Assembly (NCBI GenBank): GCA_963793275.1 | Contig: CAWBZL010000003.1 | Coordinates: 62,001 to 126,000 of the forward strand | Length of the DNA: 64,000 nt | Direction: 5' to 3' | DNA from: Marinirhabdus sp963793275 | GTDB taxonomy: Bacteria > Bacteroidota > Bacteroidia > Flavobacteriales > Flavobacteriaceae | Notes under the pieces: model-generated | The model's database searches: none | Told to the model about the DNA's origin: nothing | What the model saw: the letters and a program-made list of their open reading frames with translations, nothing else | In this document: positions 8,969 to 19,216 of the stretch, in pieces | Numbering within the stretch: position 1 is the first letter of the stretch | Layout: every line of letters begins with the position of its first letter | Translations under genes and position numbers: made by a program

Positions 8969-11900
8969 CTATAGATTTATTTTGTTCTTAGATATTGTAA
9001 AGAAAAAGGTGGTGCCTTCACCCACTGTTGATGAAAGCCAAATTCGTCCATTCAAAAACTCAACACTTCGTTTCACAATGGCAAGTCCAATTCCGGTTCC
9101 GCTATATTTATTTCGATTATGTAACCTTTGGAAGATGATAAAAATTTTATCAAAAAATTGCGAATCTATCCCAATCCCATTGTCGGTGATTGAAAATTCC
9201 CATTGGGTTTCTTTTTCCTGGGCTTGAATCTCTATAATGGGAGCAACTCCTTCTCTAGCATATTTGATAGCATTATCTAGCAAGCCATGAAAAATTTGAG
9301 TCACTACCGCACTATAAGATTTTAAAGACGGTAATGTCTCTGTTTTTATGGTGACGGAACTTTCGGCTATCACTTTTCTCCTTAATTGTTTATAAGTTGC
9401 TATGACTTCATTTAAATTTACTTCCTCAATTTCTTCAGACGGTTTGCTGGCTCTAGAATAGTCAAGTAAATCCAAAATAATATGTTTCATACGTTTTGCA
9501 CCATCGGTAGCAAAGTAAATATACTGCAATGCCTTTTCGTCTAGTTGATCCTCATACTTTCGTTTTAATTGATCCATAAAGCTGGATATCATTCGCAGTG
9601 GTTCCTGTAAATCGTGGGAAGTAACAAATGCAAATTGCTCTAACTCTTCGTTAGAGCGCTCAAGTTCTTTAGTATACCGCTTTAATAATTTCTTGTTTTC
9701 AATTTCTTCTGAAATATCTGTTGAAATACCAATAATACCACTAAGCTCATTATTCTCATTATAGATCGGAGAATTGGTAATCTTGACGGTAAAATTAGTT
9801 CCATTCTTTTTCTGAACTTCAAAATTGCCCGACCACGATTTTCCTTTCTTTAGCATATCCATTATTTGCCGAGCTTTTTCCGTATTGGTCTCCAGGGTGG
9901 TTAGTTGCATAATATTCTTTCCCAATGCTTCTTCCGCTTTCCAACCATACATAACCTCTGCACCTTTATTCCAGTAGTTAACTTCTCCATCTAGGTTAGT
10001 GGCAATTGCACCCTGCCTTACCATACTTAATAAATTAGCTTTAAACCTGCTTTCTTCTTCTGCTTTTTTTAATTCGGTTATGTCAGTCATCGCTCCAACC
10101 ATCCGAATGGCCTCTCCTTTCTCATTTCTGATAATTACGCCCTGGTCTATTATATAAAGTGTTTCTCCCTCTTCGTTGAATATTTTGTAATCCATTTTCC
10201 ACTTATTAGTTAAGGGATTGGCAATGGCTTCTTCAACACTTTTTTGAATTTCAGCCAGGTCATCGGCATGAAAGCTATCATTCCAAAAATCCTTTGAGGT
10301 AATTGATTTGGGTGTTTGTTGTCCGAAAAATCGTTCAATAGCATCAGAACGATAAAATTTATCGTTGACTATATCCCAATCCCAGATGGCATCATTCGTG
10401 GCTTCGGTGACTTTTTCAAATCGTTCGTTTGCTAAAAGAATTTCTTGTTCTGCTTTTTTTCTTTCGGTAATATCAATATTACTTCCAATCATTCTTATAG
10501 CTTTTCCATTTTCATCTCTTGAAACAATTGCATTTGCTTCAATATAGTGAATTGATTGATCTGGCCAAACCACCCTAAAAATCGAATTAAAATCACGCTT
10601 TCCATCTACGCCATCGTATAATTCTTTACTCGCTCTTTCAACATCCTCAGGGTGGATTCCATTTTGCCAGGCACTAACAGCACCTGTAAAATCTTCTTTT
10701 TTTATACCGTATAACTCGTACATCCTGTCGTCCCAGGTTAATATATCATTAACGATATCCCAATCCCAGATTCCCATTTTTACAGAATTTGTAGCTAGTC
10801 GTAATCGTTCAGATGTGGAAACTAAGCTTTCTTCGGCTTTTTTACGCTCTGTTATATCTAAAACTATAGCAATGAAGTTGGTATAGTTGGCTTCCTTAAC
10901 TAATTTGAGATGGACTTCTACAGGATAAAGGCTGGCATCTTTACGCTTATGTTTGGTAAAAAATATGACTTTCTCCTTTTCACGACTTATTAACGGTGAA
11001 ACCAATTCACGAAAGGACTCTTCTGTATCTTCGGTTTTTATATCTAACGGAGTTAGACTATATAGTTCTTGTTTTGAATAACCAAGGTTAAGCATTGCCC
11101 CTTTGTTGATATAGCTGAATTTAAGGGTTTTAGCATCGAACATGTAGATTTCATTTAAGCTGTTTTCTAGCGTTTCCTGAAATCTAGCTTTTTCATCTTC
11201 AGCCTTTTTTCGTTCGGTTATATCAAAACGAATAGCCAAATATTGTGTGGGTTTGTTTTTTTTATTTAAAAAAGGTACGATGGTCGTATCCACCCAATAA
11301 TAGGATCCATTCTTCGCTTTATTTTTAACTTCTCCACGCCATACCTTTCCTGATGCTATTGTTTTCCACAGTTCTTTAAAAAACATGGCTGAATGAAAGT
11401 TGGAATTAATAATCCTGTGTGTTTTCCCAAGAAGCTCTTTTCTGCTATAACCTGATATGCTACAGAAATTATCATTCACTGAAGTTATTACACCTTTCTG
11501 GTCTGTGAAAGCGATTATAGCAGCCTGGTCTAGTGAATATTTATAGTCTTCTAGCTGCCTCAAACTGTTCTCGAGCGCGAGAGTGGCTATTTTCTTCTCA
11601 TTGATATCTTGAAAACTACCGTAAAGTTTAATGGGTTTGTTATTGATACTTTCTCTTGACCCAATTAATCTAACCCATAGTTCGTTGCCTTTGGCTGTGT
11701 TCAGTAATAATTCTAGATCATACGGTACACCATCTTTAATCAAAAGATCCATCGCTTTTTCTATTCGCTTCTTACTTTCGTCAACATAAAAATCAAAACC
11801 ACCTGAGAAAGTAGGGGTATAATCATCATCTAATTCTAATATCTCTCTGATCATTGGAGACCAATATATATTATCTCCTTCCCGGTTTATTAAATCCATT

Positions 11901-14900
11901 TCCCAACTACCTATTCTAGTTAATTTGGTGGTCTGCTCGAGTAAAATTTCATTTCGAGCTTCTTTCGTATTATCAAGAATAATGGAGTCAAAAAGAATGG
12001 TGCCATCTGCTAAAAAACTAGGACTGCCAAAACCTAAAAGGTTACGAACTTCACCTGTTGGAGATACGTATTTAGAGCGATTTATCCACTTTGATTTAGT
12101 TCGGATAGACTGTTGGATACTTGCTTGAACTTCTTCAAAGTCGCCTCCCAATTTAATTTGTTCCCAGAGTAGGTCTGCATTTTCCATGACTTGATTAGCT
12201 GTAAAACCCCAAATCTTCTCAACATCTCCAGCTACATGCAGTAATGCGTCTGTACCATCTGGATAAATAGCATAGTTGTAGATTATTCCGGGTAAGTTAT
12301 CAGCTAAAGATTGCAGCCTGTTTTCTGCTTGTTTTTGCGCATCAATATCCTGGAAGCTGCCGTAGACCCGAGTGCATACACCATCAACAAATTCAGCTTT
12401 TGCAGTGGTGCGCACCCACCGCTCCTTTTTACTAGACGTGACAATAACCGCTTCAATATTATATGATTCTCCCGTTTCAATACATTTTTCAAAACTTGAC
12501 AGCGCCAATTCGCGATACTCCTCTCTGTAGAAGTTAATAGCTGCATCCACAGTTGGAACAAATGTAGTTGCATCTGTTTCATACAACCTGTGAACCTCTT
12601 CTGACCAAAAGAGATTTTTAGTTACTAAATCCATTTCCCAACTTCCTATTTTCGCAAGAATACCAACTTGCCTATTCAATTCTCTGAGTTTTTTTTCTTG
12701 AGTGATATTTTTGGCAACGGCATAAATAGTACCTTGTTCTGGCAAAGAAGTGGCGGTCCAGCTCAACCAAATGATTTTGCCATCTTTGGTAATATATCGA
12801 TTCTCAAAATTGTCTAGATTTTTACCAGTATGTAAATGATGTTGTTTTTTTTCTGTTTGCGACTGATCTTCCTCATGTACAAATGACTTTATTGGGCGTG
12901 AACGAATTTCTTCTAATGAATACCCCAACAACGCCAACCCAGCTGGATTGATACGCTTAATATAGCCATCAAAACCTGCCACACAAATCATATCAGGCGT
13001 GAAATTGAAAATTTGAGATAGCTCAATTTCTGTTTTCTTTCTGCTTAGCTCGGAGCCAAGGGTTGACTCTAATTTTTGAAACAACTCTAGGTTTACAGAA
13101 AGGGCAGATTTAACTTTTTCTGTTCCTATTAAGAGACCACCTAATAGTTTGTCATTGTGAATAAAGGGTATTGCAATAAGTGATTTAATCCCTGCCTTTT
13201 CTGCAGCAGCTTTTCTCTTGAATGACTGCCATTCATCATCAACTGTTTCCCAAATAACTACTTTTCTGTTTCTTAAAATTTGGTCTGATAGGCCTTTTTC
13301 TACTTCTAAAGAGTTTACATTTTTAGATGCCGAGTAGAATGTTTTACCCACTTTGCTCTTGGTGTAACTTGTTGTGCGTTTAATCTTTTTATTGTCAAAC
13401 GTTGGTAACCATATTTCAGCAAAGCTAAAATCACCAAATTCAACAATTTGCTCAGATACTCGTGACAGGATGTTAGTTAGGTCATTAGCTGATTTTTGAT
13501 TAAAGCAGTTGTTTATTTTATCGATGAGCTCTTTTTCTAGCGCTTCAGTTTTTTGCCTGGTTACGTCCCTTATAACATCCACAATTCCTTCAATAGAAGG
13601 GTCGTGTATCATATTGGTCACTACGGGGTTGACCCATCTCCAGGAACCATCTTTGTGTTTCATTCTAGAAGTGTGTCCCTCTATGGAAACTCCTGGATTC
13701 TCTAAGGCCTGAGATAGAGCAACCTTGGAGTCATCTATATCTTCTGGATGAATCTGTTCCCAAATGTCTAACTTCATTGCTTCTGAAGGCGTATAACCCA
13801 GAATGTTTTTTATAGCCTTCGAGATGAAAATTATCTGCCCCTCTGGAGAAAGTATGGTGATACAGTCTGTGCTGTTTTCTATGAGCGTCTCGAATCTTTT
13901 CTTAGTTCGAACAATTTTTTCTTCCTGTTTAATTTTTTCTGTAATGTCCCGTGAATTGACAACAATGCCATTAATTGATGGATTGTCTAACATATTTGTG
14001 AGTAGTGTTTCAACCCATCTCCATTCATTTTTGAAGTTTTTAGCGCGATAGGGTTTCATTATTACCCTATCCTTTTTCATTGATGCTTTAAAATCGGCTT
14101 CTATTTGTTTAATGTCGTCTGGGTGAACGAATTCAAATGCACTTTTACCGACAAATTCTTCTGGTGGAATACCAGCAATAGCAGTGATTGAAGGGCTCAT
14201 GAATACATAATGTCCTTTAATATCTATCACAGCCACCAGGTCAAATGCTCCTGTTACCAGCGATTTAAAACGTTGTTCGCTTTGAAGTAATTTTTTTTCC
14301 TGTTTAAATTTCTCTTTGCCATCCCTTGCTACCGAGTAAAAGAGTTTTGCACGCTCGTCCCATCTGGAGGACCGATATATTATAGGCAATTCCGCCGTCT
14401 TTTTTTCTATACCTATTTGCGAATGATTTAATTTCTTGTCCGTTTCTTATAGTAATATCTACTGATTCTGTAACAGCTAAATCGTCCTCAATGACCAACT
14501 TCCTGTAGGGTGTGCCTACTAATTCCTCAGGGGTATAGCCCCAATGTTCTTTTACTGCTTCATTTACAAAAAGAAACTCACCCTGCTCATTAAAAGTGCA
14601 GAATACATCTAAAGAAGAATCCAATAATTGTTTGGCTTCCGATCGCTGTTTTACTAAGTGTGTAATGTCTTTTGATTGGCAAGCGACAGAAATGATCTCA
14701 CTTTTTTCCCCTGTAATGGGCTTAAAAGCTATATGGCTATATTTGATTTTCTCTATTTCAGTATTGAGAAACTGCTCTTCTACCTCAAATTTTTCCCCAT
14801 TTAGCGCCCTGCTGTAAAACGCTTTCCATTTTTTAATGCTGTCCTCACCAAGGCCTTCTATAAGTACCGATTCATTGAGTTTAACTTCCCTGCCAGTAAC

Positions 14901-15071
14901 ATCTTTCATGAAGTTCAGGTATGAGGAGTTGGCATACACCAAATGAAAGTCCGGATTTACCATCCAAATGAGATCTTCAGTTTGCTCGTGTAGGAGTTGT
15001 AAAAGGTTGTTTTGCACTAGGTAGGAATTAAATTTTAATAGAATACGTTTTCTATAAACATCACGGTGCAA
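8969..15071 (-). CDS. Giant multi-PAS/GAF histidine kinase, interrupted by one frameshift
   Basis: Two overlapping frames (14304-15071 and 8969-14389) together make one kinase of about 2,030 residues. In order I see two PAS domains in the first part, then PAS, PAS, a GAF domain (around LIDKINNCFNQKS to VKSALSVNLELFQKL), about nine more PAS/PAC units with repeated DITERKKAEE linkers, a HisKA with FVTSHDLQEPLRM and an HATPase_c with DNAIKYA, DNGIGID and GTGIGLAIV. There is no membrane helix, so it is probably cytoplasmic. The frame changes at about 14370-14376 (ATATCGGTCC on the coding strand), where one extra base separates AYNI from SSRWDERAKLFY. With that base removed the PAS domain is continuous. 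It heads an operon with three receiver proteins. Confidence 0.85.
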
Positions 15072-15214
15072 AATAATTTAAACCAAAATATAAACTATCG
15101 AGTTGACACAGAATCTAACAGAATAAATTTAAAATTATGTTAATTGTAGGAAAAATCCAAGTTTTTAATTAATTTATTTTTTATTGAAAAACCTGGATAA
15201 GGCGCTACAATAAA

Positions 15215-15466
15215 ATGAGTTGGGCTTTACTTTTAGCAGTCAAGAGCGCCTTACATGAATATCTGGAATCTATTTTTTTGTACTTATTCAATCCCTGTAA
15301 ACACAATAAAGTCTATAGCGAAATTTATGAACGTTTGGTCGATAAGGGGAACAGTGAAAAACTCGCCTTTATAGCCGTAGTCAACGAGTTATTAAGGCAG
15401 GCATTTGCCATCGCAAAATCAGGAAGGCCTTATGACCAGAAATTTGTTTCAGTATTAAAAAAATAA
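15215..15466 (+). pseudogene. Remnant of an IS110-family transposase (C-terminal end)
   Basis: About 83 codons match the C-terminal part of IS110-type transposases as I know them (YERLVDKGNSEKLAFIAVVNELLRQ followed by FAIAKSGRPYD). The catalytic N-terminal part is absent and the first residues look unrelated, so this is a fragment. It lies 115 bp from the far end of the cassette array and may mark where the array end was damaged or replaced. The assignment rests on a short motif only. Confidence 0.55.
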
Positions 15467-15593
15467 GCTGAAATACATACAAGTAAAAAAGGGTGAAAAC
15501 TTAAATAGACGCATTATTGCCCTTGAAAAATAATGTCAAAATGTAATGAAGAAAATGTTGGTTTTTTACCTCAGTTCTTTGTTGTAACACGTT

Positions 15594-15992
15594 TTAATTA
15601 CTCTTGGCTGTGACAATTACTATTTGCTCTTTACTTAATTTGTAAAGAAAAATTGCTAAAGTCAGTTTTATCAAAGCTTCAATCAGTGAAAAATAAATAT
15701 CATTCCCAATACTTTCAACAGGTTCAATCATATCCAAGATTAATGGGATGACAATTACAAGTAGATTGAAACCAATCAAAATTGCATACAGAAAGCTGGA
15801 GATTTCTAAAAAATCTTTTGCATATCTGTTCTTAGCAAAAATTAATATCAAAATCACTACTACGAATGCAATGCGTGCGTAAGGGTAGAAACTTATATTG
15901 ATTAAGGTGTATGCATTATAAGCTATAATAAGTAGCAGAATAAATACAAGAACCCATTTAGAGGTTTTGTTCTTAAAAGCGATTTTTTTCAT
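15594..15992 (-). CDS. Cassette c17: small membrane protein
   Basis: The 132-residue protein has about four hydrophobic helices (roughly residues 14-33, 36-53, 64-87 and 98-118) and no motif I recognise. It fills the terminal cassette almost completely. The cassette ends GTTGTAACACG and TGTTTTAAAAC match less well than in other cassettes, and no attC is visible to its left, so this is probably the worn end of the array. Confidence 0.65.
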   Translation of the reverse strand: MKKIAFKNKTSKWVLVFILLLIIAYNAYTLINISFYPYARIAFVVVILILIFAKNRYAKDFLEISSFLYAILIGFNLLVIVIPLILDMIEPVESIGNDIYFSLIEALIKLTLAIFLYKLSKEQIVIVTAKSN

Positions 15993-16007
15993 TTAAAAAT
16001 GTTTTAA

Positions 16008-16131
16008 AACGTGTTTGTATAAGATTATTTGCTTGGTTTAAGCACCTAATTTAGCAAATACAAACCGAATAGAAAATCCGCGAGGATTTTCGTAAGTAGG
16101 CTAAAACCAGCAATTAATTTTATACGGTGTT
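16008..16131 (-). repeat. attC-like site, arm family E (cassette c16)
   Basis: On the plus strand: AAC, 6 nt GTGTTT, arm GTATAAGATTATTTGC, centre, arm GCAATTAATTTTATAC, 3 nt GGT, GTT. The total is 124 bp. The centre holds an AAATCCGCGAGGATTTT hairpin. One G.T wobble and one T.T mismatch occur on the plus strand. Confidence 0.7.
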
Positions 16132-16142
16132 GCCAGTAGTTT

Positions 16143-16902
16143 TTATTCATAGTCAATCATTCTAATTTCCTCACATCGGATATGAGTTGAGTAAGATTTA
16201 GAGCCAATTTGATTAAACTCCATTACCTTTTTCCAAATTCCGCTGTCGTTTCTGTAAAGTGCTGTAAATCCGTTTCCGTTACAACGTCTTTTTTTAAATA
16301 CAGTAACTAAAGCATATTTTTTATTTTGAGAAAATACTGGTTTCGAAAAATGATAATAGACAGTTTCTTCTGGATTGTTCTTGTCATCTATTTTCCAATT
16401 TTCAATAAATTCAGCGTAAAGTTTCTTATTGTTCCAAATTCTCTTTTTGTTCCACAACCATTTCTTTTTTATGATTAATGTATACGGTTCTTTATTTTCA
16501 ATTAGACTGTCATATTTCTTTTGGTCAATGTTGTAATTGACAAATTTAATTTTTTTGGTTTGTGGTGGTGATAAAGTGTGATTGTAATTGTATTCGTCCG
16601 AAACTAATTTTGCTTTAGTCAGATTGTAATTTTTCCAATTAACAGTCTCTTTTTTCGGTTGTGTGTTAATGAAGCTTTCTGAAAAGTGCTCATCAACCAT
16701 TTTTAGTTCTCGGATTTGATAATTTTGTAGTGAATCATCAACTTTTTCTTGCTCAAGACTTTTAGAAACTAAAAAAAAAGTATTCAAAATTTTCAGGAAC
16801 TTCAGCTTCTGAAATTTGATTAATTAAACTTTCTATGTCAGATTTTTGTCCAAAAGAGAATGAACTAATTAATAGCAATGAGATAAAGGTTGTTTTTATC
16901 AT
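16143..16902 (-). CDS. Cassette c16: exported protein with homopolymer frameshift
   Basis: The main open frame (16143-16787) lacks a natural start. In the next frame upstream, an ATG at 16902 opens a signal peptide (MIKTTFISLLLISSFSFGQ) followed by KSDIESLINQISEAEVPENFEY. The frames join at an A9 run (16771-16779); with eight A the protein reads FEYFFLVSKSLEQE without a break. The complete product would be about 252 residues, exported, lysine- and tyrosine-rich, of unknown function. The run may be a sequencing error or a true on/off mutation. Confidence 0.65.
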
Positions 16903-17018
16903 AATTTTAAATCTTTATCAAATTTAAATCAGTTGTTGAGTAAATAAAAAAGAGAATGAGTGAATGATTCATTCGGATTAGTAAACAGGTCAATTTCGGT
17001 TTCACTCAAATTACTGGC

Positions 17019-17199
17019 AACGGTTTTGTATATGTTTTGTGGCGTGACTGCGGCTGAATCGGCTAGCGCTGGAAGCGACAGCGTGAGAATCAGCTGGGGC
17101 AGTGGCGCCGCGCCAACGGATTTATCCGTTGGACCAATTTACGATTAATTGGGGAAATTCAGATTTAGCCGGAATGAGCCATAAAATATATGCATTGTT
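17019..17199 (-). repeat. attC-like site, arm family F (cassette c15)
   Basis: On the plus strand: AAC, GGTTTT, arm GTATATGTTTTGTGGC, centre, arm GCCATAAAATATATGC, ATT, GTT. The 181-bp site is a diverged relative of family A: its centre keeps CAGTGGCGCCGC and a run of similar sequence, plus a perfect CCAACGGAT/ATCCGTTGG hairpin. All arm mismatches are G.T on the plus strand. Confidence 0.75.
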
Positions 17200-17220
17200 G
17201 GCATTAGTAATTATCCGTAT

Positions 17221-17583
17221 CTAATTTAGTTCAATGCTATAACCTTTTTTAAAAGCTTTCTTTTCAGGTTTTGTCATCTTTCGTTGCTTTATTTCTTCCC
17301 ATAACTTCATAGCATCTTTCCTAGTAAACTTTTGTGTTTTTCTAATTGCTAAAGCCCAAAGAATAATTCCATAATCTTTACGGTTATATAAAATGTTTTC
17401 TATTTTATAAAAAGGAGCTTCATCATCTCTCATTTTCTTTTCAAAATCAAGTTTTCCGCCATTTGTTTCCGCACGGAAATATTTTAGTACAGTTTCTTTG
17501 TCTTGATTATATATGCTCTGTTCAGTTTGACTAAAAACTGTAGTAGAAAAAATCAGAAGTAATAATATTAATGTTTTATTCAT
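17221..17583 (-). CDS. Cassette c15: small exported protein
   Basis: The 120-residue product has a signal peptide (MNKTLILLLLIFSTTVFSQ) and a charged mature part with a basic tail (RKMTKPEKKAFKKGY). I do not recognise a family. An IS3-family element begins only 3 bp upstream of the start codon, so the native ribosome-binding site and promoter are lost. Expression would depend on the IS. Confidence 0.65.
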   Translation of the reverse strand: MNKTLILLLLIFSTTVFSQTEQSIYNQDKETVLKYFRAETNGGKLDFEKKMRDDEAPFYKIENILYNRKDYGIILWALAIRKTQKFTRKDAMKLWEEIKQRKMTKPEKKAFKKGYSIELN

Positions 17584-17692
17584 TTGTGTATTATACTGAT
17601 ATAGGTTGACCTTTTTTCAGGTTAATTTTGCACGTTCAAAAGATTTTTTTTGCCGTTTAGAAGGCAAAAAATAATTTGAACTGGGCCTGTTT

Positions 17693-18466
17693 TTAAATTG
17701 TTAGTTCAGGTAAATTTACTTTATTTTTTCGATAGGACTTGTATTTGATGTTTGGGTTTAAATGGACCTCTGCCGGTTTTCTTAGATCCAGGCTAAAATG
17801 CGTTCTTAGGTTATTGTAAATATAGACAGCCTGCTTTGTTATTTGTTGGGCGAGCTGTGTATTTTTGATAGTTTTCTTAAGGCCATATTCGTATTTGAGC
17901 GTTCTATTGATACGTTCAGCAACAGCATTTTCGTAAGGATCATATTGCTCGGTCATACTCATTGTAATCCCGTTACTTTCTGCAAATTCTGTGTATTTAG
18001 GGTTACAGTATTGAAAACCTCTGTCTGAGTGATGAATCAGCTTTTGGTCAGGAAATTTTCTGTTTTTAATAGCCATAGCGAGCGCCTTTGTACAAAGAGA
18101 TGTTCTCATATGGCTGTCTAGGTCATAACCCATAATCTGCTTTGAATAGGCGTCTGTAACCAGTGCTAAATAGTTATGTCCATTTTCAGTTTTGATATAA
18201 GTGATATCGCTTACCCAGAGCTGTTCTGGTCTAGTGGGAACTTTGTTTTTTACCAGGTTTTTATATTTTTTGTACATATGATTTGAATTTGTTGTTGTGA
18301 TGTAATTTTTCGATTTAGGGACTAACAACTTGTTTAGCCTTAAAAAGCGGTAAAACTTATCTCTACCTATTTTGATATCAGCGTTTATAAAGTCTTTTTT
18401 AAGAGCATCATAAAGCTTGATACCACCAGTTTTAGACCCTACTTTTTTACGGTAGTCCTTAACCAT
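17693..18466 (-). CDS. IS3-family transposase OrfB (DDE), copy 1
   Basis: The 257-residue frame is an rve-type integrase core with DDE residues: Asp in WVSDITYIKT, Asp in HHSDRGFQYC and Glu in YENAVAERINRTLK. The frame is open further upstream (QAFYKRIKTQQKQQ, overlapping orfA in the -1 frame), so the active product is expected to be an OrfAB fusion made by frameshifting, as is usual in IS3 elements. The ATG at 18466 need not be the real start. Confidence 0.92.
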   Translation of the reverse strand: MVKDYRKKVGSKTGGIKLYDALKKDFINADIKIGRDKFYRFLRLNKLLVPKSKNYITTTNSNHMYKKYKNLVKNKVPTRPEQLWVSDITYIKTENGHNYLALVTDAYSKQIMGYDLDSHMRTSLCTKALAMAIKNRKFPDQKLIHHSDRGFQYCNPKYTEFAESNGITMSMTEQYDPYENAVAERINRTLKYEYGLKKTIKNTQLAQQITKQAVYIYNNLRTHFSLDLRKPAEVHLNPNIKYKSYRKNKVNLPELTI

Positions 18467-18486
18467 TATGATTAGTTTTTGATGGT

Positions 18487-18945
18487 CTAGTTGTTGTTTT
18501 TGTTGGGTTTTGATTCTTTTGTAGAAGGCTTGTTTACTGATCCCAAAGCATTGATAGAGCCATTTTCTTTTAAACGGTTTTTCTTCTTTAGTTCTATCTC
18601 TTTTGCTAATGATTTGGGCAACGAGTTTTTTGACATATCGACGCCTGTAATGAGTTCCATCTCAACAATAATATCTTGCTGGAAGTCCTTTACAAACTCT
18701 AGTTCTTCAATACGTTCCTTAAGCTTTTTTATTTCATCGTTTTTACTCATACCTGTGTTTTGTTGTACTAAGGTACTGTATTTTCTCAGCCAATAGTTAA
18801 TGGTAGTTCTGGGAACATCATATTTTTTAGAGGCGAAGTTTGTAGAGATCTGACCGTTTAGGATTTGGTCAACGACTAAAAGTTTAGTCTCTAAAGTTGT
18901 CTTTTGGTAGCTTTTTTTTAGCCAGTGGTCTTTTTGCGTTTTCAT
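18487..18945 (-). CDS. IS3-family OrfA (helix-turn-helix), copy 1
   Basis: The 152-residue protein has a helix-turn-helix of the IS3 OrfA type (VPRTTINYWLRKY) followed by a leucine-zipper-like coiled coil (EIKKLKERIEELEFV). It binds the IS ends and regulates or fuses with OrfB. A T TTA AAA slippery heptamer at 18568-18574 (read on the minus strand) lies in the zero frame, where -1 slippage leads into the orfB frame. Confidence 0.88.
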   Translation of the reverse strand: MKTQKDHWLKKSYQKTTLETKLLVVDQILNGQISTNFASKKYDVPRTTINYWLRKYSTLVQQNTGMSKNDEIKKLKERIEELEFVKDFQQDIIVEMELITGVDMSKNSLPKSLAKEIELKKKNRLKENGSINALGSVNKPSTKESKPNKNNN

Positions 18946-19017
18946 AAGTGACTGTAATTAAATGATTAATTTTTAGTCAACCTATTTCAGGAAAGTACAT
19001 TTTCCAAATGTGGTATA

Positions 19018-19204
19018 ACGGTTTTGTATATGGCTCGTAGCGTGCAAATTAGAAAATTATTTTCGGATTAAGCACAAGCCAGATTTTTAAATTTTACTAT
19101 TTATCTTTTTATTGGAAATCGTCAAATTTAAAAATTTGGCGACTTTCCAAATATGCCTTAACTTTGTTTGAGCAACTAACTAGCTATGAGTTATATACGT
19201 TGTT
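19018..19204 (-). repeat. attC-like site, arm family B (cassette c14)
   Basis: On the plus strand: AAC, GGTTTT, arm GTATATGGCTCGTAG, centre, arm CTATGAGTTATATAC, GTT, GTT; 187 bp in total. The centre contains the inverted pair GGAAATCGTCAAATTT and AAATTTGGCGACTTTCC. All three arm mismatches are G.T on the plus strand. Confidence 0.78.
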
Positions 19205-19216
19205 ATGTGCTGGCTT

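Larger units (their letters stand above)
17587..19000 (-). mobile_element. IS3-family insertion sequence, copy 1
   Basis: This 1,414-bp element has terminal inverted repeats (TGTATTATACTGATATAGG at the left, TGTACTTTCCTGAAATAGG read inward from the right) and two overlapping transposase frames. It is nearly identical to copy 2 at 25940-27352. No flanking target duplication is visible (TTG on the left, TTT on the right). The cassette halves on its two sides do not match each other either: c15 opens with GTTGGCATTAG but closes with GTGGTATAAC. Confidence 0.9.

Noticed and set aside
18491..18796. 101-codon plus-strand frame opposite IS orfA (also at 26844-27149)
   Set aside because: It is antisense to the transposase gene; phenylalanine- and serine-rich translation is typical of a shadow frame.
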